Shown here piece after piece: positions 43,750-52,227 of a stretch of DNA of 64,000 bases. Position numbers and translations under genes: made by a program. Position 1 is the first letter of the stretch, and each line of letters begins with the position of its first letter. Source of the DNA: CADCVQ01 sp038260305 (GTDB lineage: Bacteria > Actinomycetota > Thermoleophilia > Solirubrobacterales > Solirubrobacteraceae); the NCBI GenBank assembly GCA_038260305.1, contig JBBSNY010000004.1:62001-126000 (forward strand), written 5' to 3'. The notes beneath the pieces were generated by a model. That model had not been told where the DNA came from and ran no database searches. It saw only the letters and a list, made by a program, of their open reading frames with translations.

Positions 43750-46482
43750 TCAGGCGGGCGGCACGCCGATATCGCGGTGCGCGCGGATCTCCGCCACGTC
43801 GAGCGCCGACGAGTAGACGGCGACCTCGTCGATGGCGCCCTTCATCGGGTAGTTCGGGCCGATCCGGCCGATGACCCCGCTGAGGTTCGCGGGCGCCGTG
43901 GCGGGCAGGTCCGTGCGCCCCCCGACGCGGATGCCGTTGCGGTAGACGTCAAGTGTCGCGCCGTCTCGCGTCACGGCCCAGTAGACCCACTGGCCGAGGT
44001 TCGAGGCGGTCGTGACCTGCGTGATGTACTCGGTGTTGCCGGGGCCGAGGTAGATGCCGGTGTAGAAGCCGCTCGCGCGTCCGATCAGGCGCAGGGTGCC
44101 GGCGGTCCCGTAGAGGCCCTGGTTGGCCGAGGACGCCGCGGAGAGGCGCTGCCAGCCCTCGATCGTGAAGTCGACGCTCTGTGGCAGCGCGGGCAAGGTG
44201 ATGTGGTCGTCGATGCCGTCCAGCGAGACGGCCGTGTTCGGGTCCCCGCTCAGCGCGCCGGCAGAGCGCAGCGCGACGCCGTTCTGGTAGGTGCCGTCAC
44301 GGCCGCCCTTCTCGTCCTTGGCGACCGTCCCGGACGACTCGCCAAGGCGCCAGTACGACAGCAGGCTCGGCAGGCCCAGGATGCGGCTTGCGTAGCTGCC
44401 GCCGGGAGGGTTGTACGCGGCCGTGAACTCCAGCGCGCCGAGCTCGTAGTACGGCTGCGCGCCGCCGCCGGTGTTCGCGATCGCGGGCGTGTCGACGCGG
44501 GCGGCGTCGGTCAGGTCGCGGGTCGGCGCGCCGTCGCTGGTACCCGCGTCGATGCCGGGGCTGCCGCCGGCAAGGCGGTAGTCGAGCGCCACCGGGTCGA
44601 CGAAGCGCGGCGGACCACTGAGGTCGTGTGCGCCGCCGCGCAGGCCCGTGCCGACGAGGTTGTAGTCCTCGCGGCTGAACATGCCGGCCTGGGCGTCGAA
44701 GAACTCGAAGATGTTGTTGATCGCCACCGCCGCCGTCGTCTTCTCGGCGATCTGCGTGGCATCGCGCAGGACGACGCCGAGGCGGGCGTCCCAGACGGTG
44801 TTGTTGACGAGCTTCAGCCGCGGGGCGTTGTAGATCTGCAAGCCCCAGTCGGTCTGGCTGATCAACAGGTTGTTCTCGATCACGAGATCGCGCTGGGGCG
44901 CCGCGGCCTCCGTGCTGCCGAGCAGCGGGCCGCGGGTGCGGCGGAACGTGTTGGCGCGGATCGTCGCGCCGTCCGAGCCGCGGTAGAACTGGATCGAGTC
45001 GCAGTGCTCGGCGGGATCGACAAACGCCGTGATGTCCTCGAACGTGTTGCCCTCGATGAGGTAGTTCGTCGCCGTGCCCGACTGGATGCCGTCGGCCGGG
45101 ATCCGCTGGAAGCGGTTGTTGCGGATCGTCACGTTCGTGCCGCGCTGGATGCGCACCCCGTAGCCGCAGCGCGGCGGCCGACAGTGCGACGTCGCCGGAT
45201 CGATGTCCATTGTGAGGTCGTGGATCGTGTTGTCCTCGATCAGCAGGTTGCTTGCGACGATGATGCTGATCTCCTGCGGCGAGACGTCGTTGCCGACGAG
45301 CTGGATGTCCGACGCCTGGTCGAGGTAGGTCGACTCGGTGATGCGGAAGCGCTCGAAGCGCAGGAAGGTCGAGTTCGTGATCCGCAGCCCGTCGAGGACC
45401 GGCTTCTCGGCGCCGAATGGCTTGAAGCGCACGTAGGCGCTGTTGATGACGCCGGCGACCGCGACCGACGGGTACGTACCGGCGCGCACGAGCACGTCGG
45501 AGCCGTCGGGCGCCGCCGATGCCGCGACCGCGATGCTGCACCACGGCGTCGTGGCGGACGCTGCCTGGGCGGCGGTGCGCGCGTCGCTGCACGTTCCTCC
45601 GACGGAGTTGCCATCGACGTAGAACGGTCCGCTCGGGGGCGGGGGTGGCGCCGGCGGAGGCGGCCCGGGCGGGGGCGGTGGTGGCCCCGGCGGGGGCGGC
45701 CCGGGCGGGGGCGGTGGTGGCAGGGAGCCGGGAGCGATCATGCGCGACGCGTAGTCGTCGCTGATCTCGGCGGCGGTCAGCGCGCGCGAGTAGACGGCGA
45801 CATCGTCGATCGTCGCCTTCGCGGGATACGACAGCCCCAGCCGGCCGATCTGGCCGCTGAGGTCTGTTGGCGCCATCGCCGGCAGGTCCGTGCGGCGGGC
45901 GACGCTGACGCCGTTGCGAAACAGCTCGAGGATCGGCCCGGAGCGCACGAGCGCCCAGTGCACCCAGACGCCGATGTTCGTCGCCGTCGTCCCTTGCAGG
46001 AGGTAGCGCGAGCCGGCGAGCACGTCGGCGTAATAGCCGGACGGTCGCGGCATCGCGCGCGCACCGCCGATGTTGCCGTACAGGGTGTTGTTGGTACCGG
46101 CGCCGCTGGTCAGCATCTGCCAGCCTTCGATCGTGAAGCTCGCGTGCGACGACAGCGCGGGCAGCGTGACCGAGTCATCGATGCCGTCGAAACGCGCGGC
46201 CTTGTCGGGATCGGCGCTCAGGGCTCCCGCGAGGCCGAGCGTGACGCCGCCGGTGTACGTGCCGTTGCGGCCGCTCTTGAGGTCCGTGGCGGTGGTTGTG
46301 CTCGTCTCGCCGAGGCGCCAATAGGAGATCAGCTCGGGGCGGCTGAGGACGCGCTCGGAATAGGAGGCGGGCACCTGCGCCGAGGCAACCGCGACCGGAG
46401 CGAGCGTGCAGGCGAGAAGCACGAGACCTGCCAAGCAACGAATGCGAGGGCCCCGCGTACGGTCCGACTTGCGCCTGCACAC
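43750..46482 (-). CDS. secreted LamG / right-handed beta-helix / LamG protein
   Basis: A 910-residue exported protein. The signal peptide (IRCLAGLVLLACTLAPVAVAS) is followed by a LamG domain (about 40-225; SYWRLGE and ARFDGIDD motifs), a Pro/Gly-rich hinge (225-265), a right-handed parallel beta helix (265-690; VTIRNNRFQRIPADGI, NYLIEGNTFEDIT repeats) and a second LamG domain (715-905). Beta helices of this type bind or cleave polysaccharide. It could be a surface glycan hydrolase, lyase or adhesin. The GTG at 46482 removes 83 unlikely leader residues; a TATGTT -10 box lies at 46518-46523. First gene of the five-gene operon ending in the carrier protein. Confidence 0.82.
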   Translation of the reverse strand: MCRRKSDRTRGPRIRCLAGLVLLACTLAPVAVASAQVPASYSERVLSRPELISYWRLGETSTTTATDLKSGRNGTYTGGVTLGLAGALSADPDKAARFDGIDDSVTLPALSSHASFTIEGWQMLTSGAGTNNTLYGNIGGARAMPRPSGYYADVLAGSRYLLQGTTATNIGVWVHWALVRSGPILELFRNGVSVARRTDLPAMAPTDLSGQIGRLGLSYPAKATIDDVAVYSRALTAAEISDDYASRMIAPGSLPPPPPPGPPPPGPPPPPPGPPPPAPPPPPSGPFYVDGNSVGGTCSDARTAAQAASATTPWCSIAVAASAAPDGSDVLVRAGTYPSVAVAGVINSAYVRFKPFGAEKPVLDGLRITNSTFLRFERFRITESTYLDQASDIQLVGNDVSPQEISIIVASNLLIEDNTIHDLTMDIDPATSHCRPPRCGYGVRIQRGTNVTIRNNRFQRIPADGIQSGTATNYLIEGNTFEDITAFVDPAEHCDSIQFYRGSDGATIRANTFRRTRGPLLGSTEAAAPQRDLVIENNLLISQTDWGLQIYNAPRLKLVNNTVWDARLGVVLRDATQIAEKTTAAVAINNIFEFFDAQAGMFSREDYNLVGTGLRGGAHDLSGPPRFVDPVALDYRLAGGSPGIDAGTSDGAPTRDLTDAARVDTPAIANTGGGAQPYYELGALEFTAAYNPPGGSYASRILGLPSLLSYWRLGESSGTVAKDEKGGRDGTYQNGVALRSAGALSGDPNTAVSLDGIDDHITLPALPQSVDFTIEGWQRLSAASSANQGLYGTAGTLRLIGRASGFYTGIYLGPGNTEYITQVTTASNLGQWVYWAVTRDGATLDVYRNGIRVGGRTDLPATAPANLSGVIGRIGPNYPMKGAIDEVAVYSSALDVAEIRAHRDIGVPPA

Positions 46483-46517
46483 GCCTTGAAGTCCTTCCCT
46501 CGACAAGCCGTCGTGAA

Positions 46518-46523
46518 AACATA
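46518..46523 (-). promoter_or_regulatory. -10 box of the five-gene surface operon
   Basis: Minus-strand TATGTT, 35 bases before the GTG at 46482. Confidence 0.4.
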
Positions 46524-46644
46524 CACAACCCCGCCCGGTCCTATCGGCGGCACGCCGGGAATCCTTGAGCAGGGCTCCTGAAGTGTCCAGCGAACCGCTC
46601 CGCGCCGCTGCGCCGCGGTCGTGCGGCGCGCGATTGGCGCCGGT

Positions 46645-46650
46645 TAGAGT
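46645..46650 (+). promoter_or_regulatory. -10 box of a leaderless promoter
   Basis: TAGAGT is followed by 7 bases and then the GTG at 46658. Confidence 0.55.
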
Positions 46651-46657
46651 GGGCGCC

Positions 46658-47509
46658 GTGAGGTCCAAGGTGCTCAGCGGCATGTCGCACAGACCCGTGA
46701 CATTCGCGCTGTCGGTGGCCAAGGAGCACACGCCTCGGCGTCTGCGGCGCGCGTCGCTTGAGATCGCGCTGCGCGGCTCGAAGGTCCTGTTGCGCGGGGG
46801 CGCCGTTCAATGCCCGACCTGCGGCTGCGCCTCGGCGCGCTTCCTGCGGGGACGCTGTCCATCCTGCGGCGCCGCGTCGCGCCAGCGCCTGATCGCGCTG
46901 TTCCTGCGCCGCGAGCTCGGGCTCGTGGAGGCGGGCGCCGTCAGGCTGCTGCACCTCGCGCCCGAGCCGGGACTGATCCGGATGCTGTCGGCGATGGCGA
47001 ACGTCGACTACGTCCCCGGCGATCTCGTTCCGGACTGGGGTCACGAGCGCGTCGATGCAACCGCGATCCACTTGGCGCCCGACTTCGACGGGTTCATCAC
47101 GAGCCACGTCCTCGAGCACGTCTCCGACGACCGCGCGGCGATGCGGGAGATGTTCCGCGTGCTGCGGCCCGGCGGCTGGGCGGTGGTGCTGGTCCCGATC
47201 TTCGAGCAGCTCGAGGCAACGATCGAGGACGACGACGCGCGAACGCCATGGGCGCGTCACGTGCGCTACGGACAGCACGACCACGTGCGCATGTATGGAC
47301 CGGACTTCGCCGGCCGCCTGCGCGACGCCGGATTCGTCGTCAGCAGTCGCCGCTATGCGAAGGAGCTGGACGCCGCCGAGGAGCGCCGCTACGGCCTCAA
47401 CGCGACCGACATCATCTACTTCTGCCGCAAACCGGAGGCCGCAGGCCTGCGCACCACATCGGCCGACGTGGCGCACGCCGAGGGGCCGATGACGGCACCG
47501 CGCAGGTAG
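46658..47509 (+). CDS. zinc-ribbon SAM methyltransferase-like protein
   Basis: A 283-residue protein. Residues about 47-75 form a zinc ribbon (CPTCGCASARF ... CPSCGAAS). A class I methyltransferase-like domain follows: HVLEHVSDDRAAMREMFRVL and RPGGWAVVLVPIFEQ are the usual post-motif regions, but motif I is degenerate (LLHLAPEPGL instead of a GxGxG loop), so SAM binding is not certain. It is common in exopolysaccharide loci. The GTG is chosen because TAGAGT lies 7 bases upstream; an ATG at 46565 lies before the promoter. It is 5 bases ahead of a glycosyltransferase. Confidence 0.72.
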   Translation: MRSKVLSGMSHRPVTFALSVAKEHTPRRLRRASLEIALRGSKVLLRGGAVQCPTCGCASARFLRGRCPSCGAASRQRLIALFLRRELGLVEAGAVRLLHLAPEPGLIRMLSAMANVDYVPGDLVPDWGHERVDATAIHLAPDFDGFITSHVLEHVSDDRAAMREMFRVLRPGGWAVVLVPIFEQLEATIEDDDARTPWARHVRYGQHDHVRMYGPDFAGRLRDAGFVVSSRRYAKELDAAEERRYGLNATDIIYFCRKPEAAGLRTTSADVAHAEGPMTAPRR

Positions 47510-47514
47510 CCGTC

Positions 47515-48459
47515 GTGGACCGCTGCGGCCCGCCGCCCAGGGTCACGGTCGTCGTGCCGATGCACGACGGCGTGCGCTACCTCGAGCAGGCCGTCGCGTC
47601 GCTCCGCACGCAACGCTTCGAGGATTGGGAGGCGGTGCTCGTCGACGACGCCTCGAGCGACGGCACGCACGCGCTTGCCTGCGCGCTCGCCGCGCACGAT
47701 CCGGCCCGTATCAGCGTGCTGCGCCTCGAGCGCAACGTCGGCGTGGCGGCTGCGCGCGCCGCGGCCATCGACGCCGCACGGCCGGCCGAGCTCGTGGCGC
47801 TGCTCGACCAGGATGACGTCCTCGCCGAGGACTTCCTCGAGCGCTGCGTCGCGCTCTACGACGAGCAGATCCTCGGCCGCCGGCGCGTCGGCATCGTCGC
47901 CTGCAACCCGTGGATCCTCGACGAGGACGGGCGCCGCGCCGACACGTTCGCCGAGCGCTACGGCTGGACGGACGCGATCGACTACGACGCGATGATCCAG
48001 CGTAACTGCATCTGCGCGCGGGCGCTGTTCTCGCGCGACGCCTACGAGCGCGCGGGCGGCTTCGTCGCCGAGACGCAGCCGTGCGACGACTACGACCTGT
48101 GGCTGCGGATGCTCGAGCTCGGCTACGAGGTCGTCGCGACGCGCGAGCCGCTTGCGAGCTACCGGCTGCACGCCGCGGCCACGTCGCGCGACGTCGGTCG
48201 CATGGCCGAGACGATCCTGCTCGTGCACGAGCGCGCGCTGGCGCGCGGGGCCGCGTCGCGGCGCCAGCGCCGGGCGCTGCGCGAGCGCATGCGCCACCAC
48301 CGCGCGCTGCGCGAGCGCGCGCGGGTCAAGGCGGCACTCGCCGATCGTCGCCCGGCGCTTGCGGCCGCTCGCACGCTGCGCGCGATCCCGTACGGCGTGA
48401 TCGCCTTCCTGCAGCGTCCGTCGCGCTGGCCGGAATGGGCGCGCGGCGCCGTACGCTGA
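47515..48459 (+). CDS. glycosyltransferase family 2
   Basis: A 314-residue GT-A inverting transferase. The N-terminal strand VTVVVPMHDGVRYLEQAVAS, VLVDDASSDGTHAL and the DxD-like LLDQDDVLAEDFLERC are standard. The C-terminal third is a basic helical region that probably lies against the membrane. It follows the methyltransferase-like gene by 5 bases. Donor and acceptor unknown. Confidence 0.88.
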   Translation: MDRCGPPPRVTVVVPMHDGVRYLEQAVASLRTQRFEDWEAVLVDDASSDGTHALACALAAHDPARISVLRLERNVGVAAARAAAIDAARPAELVALLDQDDVLAEDFLERCVALYDEQILGRRRVGIVACNPWILDEDGRRADTFAERYGWTDAIDYDAMIQRNCICARALFSRDAYERAGGFVAETQPCDDYDLWLRMLELGYEVVATREPLASYRLHAAATSRDVGRMAETILLVHERALARGAASRRQRRALRERMRHHRALRERARVKAALADRRPALAAARTLRAIPYGVIAFLQRPSRWPEWARGAVR

Positions 48460-48504
48460 CGCGCCGGCACCCGATCCAGCGTCGCAGCGTAGGCGAGCGT
48501 CAGC
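48455..48504. terminator. long-range inverted repeat between convergent genes
   Basis: GCTGACGC (48455-48462) and GCGTCAGC (48497-48504) are perfect 8-base inverted copies that straddle both stop codons, with a 34-base loop. A weak terminator candidate. Confidence 0.25.
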
Positions 48505-49225
48505 CCGGCAGGAACCGCCCCGGTTGCGCGATGAAGTCCTCGATCGCGGCCTCGTAGTCGTCGCGGTTGCCGATGTCGCGCCAGTATGCGTCGTGGTCGT
48601 AGGTTCGGACCTCGTGGCCGCGCTCCATCGCGCGCAGCAGCAGGTCCGGGAAATCGATGCGCTCGCCGGGCGCGATCAGGTCGATGATCTCCGGCTCCAT
48701 CGCGTAGATGCCCATGCTGACGGTGAAGCACAACCGCGGCTTCTCCTCGAGGCGCTCGATGCGGCCCTCGGCGTCGGCGTGCACGACGCCGTACTGGACG
48801 TCGACAGAGCGCTCCTTGACGGCCATCGTCGCGATCGCGCCCGACGCGGCGTGGGCCTCGAGCAGGTCGCCGAACCCCAGTGTCGTCAGCACATCGCCGT
48901 TGAGCGCCAGGAACGCGCTCGTGGGGCGCTCGACGTTCGCCAGGGCACCGGCGGTGCCGAGCGGCTGGTCCTCGTAGGCGAAGGCGATCGGCACGCCGTA
49001 GGAGGGCTGATGGCGCACCCAGCCCTCGATCAGCCCGCTGAGGTGCCCGACGGAGATCGAGACGCGCTGCACGCCGCCGGCGACGAGCTGACGCAGCAGG
49101 ACGTCGAGGATCGGACGGTCGTCGAGCGGCATCAGCGGCTTCGGCAGGACCGTCGTGTACGGGGCGAGCCGGCTGCCGCGGCCGCCGGCCATGATCACCG
49201 CGTCCACGTTCGTGGAACTACTCAT
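48500..49225 (-). CDS. sugar-1-phosphate nucleotidyltransferase
   Basis: A 241-residue NTP transferase. IMAGGRGSRLAPYTTVLPKP is the nucleotide-binding signature, and FLALNGDVLT holds the metal-binding Asp. It makes an NDP-sugar such as GDP-mannose or dTDP-glucose; the GDP-heptose/mannose type (HddC/ManC-like) is likely because the two genes upstream look like a dehydratase and a GDP-sugar reductase. The ATG lies one base after the stop of the upstream gene. Confidence 0.88.
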   Translation of the reverse strand: MSSSTNVDAVIMAGGRGSRLAPYTTVLPKPLMPLDDRPILDVLLRQLVAGGVQRVSISVGHLSGLIEGWVRHQPSYGVPIAFAYEDQPLGTAGALANVERPTSAFLALNGDVLTTLGFGDLLEAHAASGAIATMAVKERSVDVQYGVVHADAEGRIERLEEKPRLCFTVSMGIYAMEPEIIDLIAPGERIDFPDLLLRAMERGHEVRTYDHDAYWRDIGNRDDYEAAIEDFIAQPGRFLPG

Positions 49226-49226
49226 T

Positions 49227-50213
49227 TTAGATCGCGTAGGCGCCGCTGCGGCGGGCGGCGTCGATCGACGACATCCAGTCGATGACGTGCTGCAGCCCGT
49301 CGCGCAGCGACGTCGTGGGCTCCCAGCCCGTCGCCTCGCGCAGCTTCGTCGCGTCGCCGAGCAGCCGCTGGACCTCGCTCTTGGCCGGGCGCATGCGCTG
49401 CACCTGCGACCCGGCGACGGTCAGCTTGCGGCCCACCAGCTCGCCGACGATCCGCACGACGTCGCCGACCGAGACATCAACGCCGGTGGCGATGTTGTAC
49501 GTGCCGCCGCTCGTCGCGGGCTGCGCGACGAGCGCCATCAGCCCGGCGACGGTGTCGCGGACGTAGACGAAGTCGCGCGTCGGCGTCAGCGCGCCGAGCC
49601 GCAGCTCGCCGCCTGCGAGCGCCTGCGCCACGACCGTCGGGATGACGGCGCGCTGGGACTGGCGCGGGCCGAAGGTGTTGAAGGGGCGGGCGACGACGAC
49701 CGGCAGGTCGTAGGTCATGAAGAACGTCTCGGCGAGCTTGTCGCAGGCGATCTTGCTCGCGGCATACGGGCTCTGCGCGCCGAGCGGGTGCTGCTCGTCG
49801 ATCGGGGTCGTCTGCGCGCTGCCGTACGTCTCGCTGGAGCTCATCTGCAGCATCCGCCCGACGCCCGCGCGGCGCGCGGCCTGCAGGACGTTCAGCGCCC
49901 CCTCGACGTTCGTCATGACGACCTCGCGCGGCGCCTCGAACGAATACGGCACGGAGATCGAGGCGGCGAGGTTATAGACGTCGTCGGCGCCGGTCAGCAG
50001 GTCGTTCACGGCATCGCCGTCGCGTACGTCGCCGAAGCGCACGTCGATCGCGGATCGGACGTCGGCGGGCAGCGCGGCGAGGTCGCCGATGTCGCGCCGC
50101 GAGGTGTAGCGACACATGGCGCGGACGTTCGCGCCGCCCGCCACGAGGACCTCGCAGAGATGGCTGCCGATGAAGCCGCCGGCGCCGGTGACGACGATCT
50201 GGCGGGCGCTCAT
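49227..50213 (-). CDS. NAD-dependent 4,6-dehydratase/epimerase, LegB-like
   Basis: A 328-residue extended short-chain dehydrogenase. VVTGAGGFIGSHLCE binds NAD, SSSETYG and SPYAASKIACDK form the catalytic Ser/Thr-Tyr-Lys set. The stretch RAMCRYTSRRDIG resembles LegB, the dehydratase of legionaminic acid synthesis, and GDP-mannose dehydratase relatives. It may feed the nonulosonic-acid genes at 24985-27650, which lack an adjacent dehydratase. The start overlaps the upstream stop (ATGA). Confidence 0.85.
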   Translation of the reverse strand: MSARQIVVTGAGGFIGSHLCEVLVAGGANVRAMCRYTSRRDIGDLAALPADVRSAIDVRFGDVRDGDAVNDLLTGADDVYNLAASISVPYSFEAPREVVMTNVEGALNVLQAARRAGVGRMLQMSSSETYGSAQTTPIDEQHPLGAQSPYAASKIACDKLAETFFMTYDLPVVVARPFNTFGPRQSQRAVIPTVVAQALAGGELRLGALTPTRDFVYVRDTVAGLMALVAQPATSGGTYNIATGVDVSVGDVVRIVGELVGRKLTVAGSQVQRMRPAKSEVQRLLGDATKLREATGWEPTTSLRDGLQHVIDWMSSIDAARRSGAYAI

Positions 50214-51127
50214 GACCGTTGCCCAGCCTGCGACGGCGCGCCCGTGGCCAGCGCCTCGCGGCACTCCTCGAGCAGCTCGCCGACGCTGTCGGCGAGCTCG
50301 ACGCGTGGCCCCCAGCCGGTCAACGCGCGCAGCCGACTGGGGTCTCCGACGACGACCGGCGGATCGACGCGCCGCAGCAGCGCCGGATCGCGCTGGAGCT
50401 CGATCTCGACGCGGGCCTGCTCGAGGACGAGCTCGGCCAGCAGCGCCAGCGGCGTCGGACGGCCCGAGCAGACGTTGACCGCACCAGCCGCCGGCGAGCG
50501 CACGAGGGCGAGGTAGGCGTCCGCGACGTCGCGCACGTCGAGGAAGTCGCGGACGACGTCAAGCGCGCCGGTGCGCAGCGTCCCGGAGCCCTCGAGCTCG
50601 GCGGCCGCGACCTGCTGCGCCCATTGCGCGACGGGCGCGTCGGCGCCCTGGCCGGGGCCGACGTGGTTGAAGGCGCGCGCCCAGATGACGCGCACCCCGT
50701 GCTGCAGCGCGGGCTCCATACAGGCGCGTTCGAGAACGCACTTGGCGGCGCCGTAGGGCGACAGCGGCAAGAGCGGGTCGCTCTCGCGCAGGGCCTCGGG
50801 GCGGCCGTGGCCGTACTGGGCGGCCGAGCCGGCGAACAGCACCGGCGCTTCGGGCACGTGGCGCGCGACGGCGCTCAGCAGCGCGCCGGCCATCGCGAGA
50901 TCCTCGGCGAGTGTGTGCCAGGGGTCGACGGCGGGCAGCCGCGGGCTCGCGGCGAGGTGCACGACGGCGGCCGGCGTGCTCGTCACGACGAGCTCCGCGA
51001 CGGCGCCGGCATCACGCAGGTCGCAGGTCGCGAGCGCGACGTCGAGGCCCTGATCGCGCGCGCGGGCGACGACGTGGCGGCCGACGAAGCCCCCCGCACC
51101 GGTGACGAGCAGATCGCATCGCGCCAT
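50210..51127 (-). CDS. NAD-dependent sugar reductase/epimerase (RMD-like)
   Basis: A 305-residue short-chain dehydrogenase. LLVTGAGGFVGRHVV binds the cofactor and LSPYGAAKCVLE contains the Tyr-Lys pair. FNHVGPGQGADAPVAQWAQQ resembles GDP-4-keto-6-deoxymannose reductase (RMD), which makes GDP-rhamnose. First gene of a three-gene operon. The ATG is 6 bases after TAACCT, so it is leaderless. Divergent from a glycosyltransferase over only 59 bases. Confidence 0.82.
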   Translation of the reverse strand: MARCDLLVTGAGGFVGRHVVARARDQGLDVALATCDLRDAGAVAELVVTSTPAAVVHLAASPRLPAVDPWHTLAEDLAMAGALLSAVARHVPEAPVLFAGSAAQYGHGRPEALRESDPLLPLSPYGAAKCVLERACMEPALQHGVRVIWARAFNHVGPGQGADAPVAQWAQQVAAAELEGSGTLRTGALDVVRDFLDVRDVADAYLALVRSPAAGAVNVCSGRPTPLALLAELVLEQARVEIELQRDPALLRRVDPPVVVGDPSRLRALTGWGPRVELADSVGELLEECREALATGAPSQAGQRS

Positions 51128-51133
51128 GGCGGC

Positions 51134-51139
51134 AGGTTA
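51134..51139 (-). promoter_or_regulatory. -10 box of the sugar-nucleotide operon, leaderless
   Basis: Minus-strand TAACCT, 6 bases before the ATG at 51127. Confidence 0.5.
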
Positions 51140-51173
51140 CGCGACCCCGCCACGACGGCTGGCGCGCGCGCCG

Positions 51174-51179
51174 TACAGT
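51174..51179 (+). promoter_or_regulatory. -10 box of the glycosyltransferase operon, leaderless
   Basis: TACAGT is followed by 7 bases and then the GTG at 51187; the divergent -10 box lies only 34 bases away. Confidence 0.55.
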
Positions 51180-51186
51180 GACGGCC

Positions 51187-52227
51187 GTGAGCGCGACGAC
51201 GTCCCCGCCGCTGCGGGTCCTGTTCATCACGAACGCTTGGCCGCACCCGGGCAACCCGTCGCACGGCACGCATGCCGCTCGCGAGGTCGCCGCGATGCGC
51301 GCGGCCGGCGTCGACATCGACGTCGTGCCGATCCACGGCCATGACAATCGCTGGGCGTACGCGTCCGCGGCCGCCGAGGTCGCGCGCCGCAACCGCCGCG
51401 GCGGCTACGACGTCGTCCACGGCTACCTCGGGCATGCCGGCGCCGTTGCCCGTGGCTACCTGCGCGCCCCGCTCGTCGTGACCTACACCGGCTCTGACCT
51501 GCTCGGCGATCGGCGCGGCGACGGCCCGCCGACGCGCAAGAGCCGGATCGAGGCGAAGACGTTCCAGCAGCTCGCGCGCCTCGCGACCGCGACGATCACG
51601 CAGTCCGAGCAGATGGAGTCGATGCTGCCGGCCGCCGCGCGGGCTCGCAATCACGTCGTGCCGACGGGCATTCCGCTCGACGCCTTTGCACCGATGCCGC
51701 GCGACGAGGCGCGCCGCGCGCTCGGCTGGCCACTCGACGAGCGCGTCGTGTTGTGGGCGGCGAACCCGGCGCGCGGCGTGAAGAACTACCCGCTGGCCGT
51801 CGAGACGCACCGCATGCTGCAGGCATCCCAGCCCGACGTCCGCATGCGCGTGGCCTGGAGCGCCGTCAAGGACGAGCTGCCGCTCGACCAGCTGCCGCTG
51901 TGGATGTGCGCGTCGGACGCGCTGCTGCTGACGTCGCGCTCGGAGGGCTCGCCGAACGTCGTCAAGGAGGCGCTGGCGACCGAGCTGCCGGTCGTCTCGA
52001 CGCCGGTCGGCGACGTTGCCAAGCTCGTGCGCGACGTGCCCGGCTCGCATGTCCGCCCGCCCGATCCGCAGGCGCTCGCCGAGGCCCTCGCCGACGCGCT
52101 CGCGAAGGGCCGCTCGCCGAAGGCCCGCGAGGCCGTCGCCGGCCTGGACCCCGCCGACGTCGCGCGGCGCGTCATCGGGGTCTACGAGCAGGTGTGCAAC
52201 GGCGCTCATCGCCCGCGTTGGCGATGA
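51187..52227 (+). CDS. glycosyltransferase family 4
   Basis: A 346-residue GT-B enzyme. LRVLFITNAWPHPGNPSHGT opens the acceptor domain. VVPTGIPLDAFAPM begins the donor domain, and RSEGSPNVVKEALATELPVV is the EX7E-type donor-binding motif. GTG 51187 is set by the TACAGT -10 box, 7 bases upstream. Overlaps the next glycosyltransferase by ATGA. Confidence 0.9.
   Translation: MSATTSPPLRVLFITNAWPHPGNPSHGTHAAREVAAMRAAGVDIDVVPIHGHDNRWAYASAAAEVARRNRRGGYDVVHGYLGHAGAVARGYLRAPLVVTYTGSDLLGDRRGDGPPTRKSRIEAKTFQQLARLATATITQSEQMESMLPAAARARNHVVPTGIPLDAFAPMPRDEARRALGWPLDERVVLWAANPARGVKNYPLAVETHRMLQASQPDVRMRVAWSAVKDELPLDQLPLWMCASDALLLTSRSEGSPNVVKEALATELPVVSTPVGDVAKLVRDVPGSHVRPPDPQALAEALADALAKGRSPKAREAVAGLDPADVARRVIGVYEQVCNGAHRPRWR

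Noticed and set aside
43312..46581. 1089-codon plus-strand open frame opposite the ligase and LamG/beta-helix genes
   Set aside because: Spans two real genes and their gap, Arg/Ala/Val-rich, no domain. It is an antisense shadow of high GC content.
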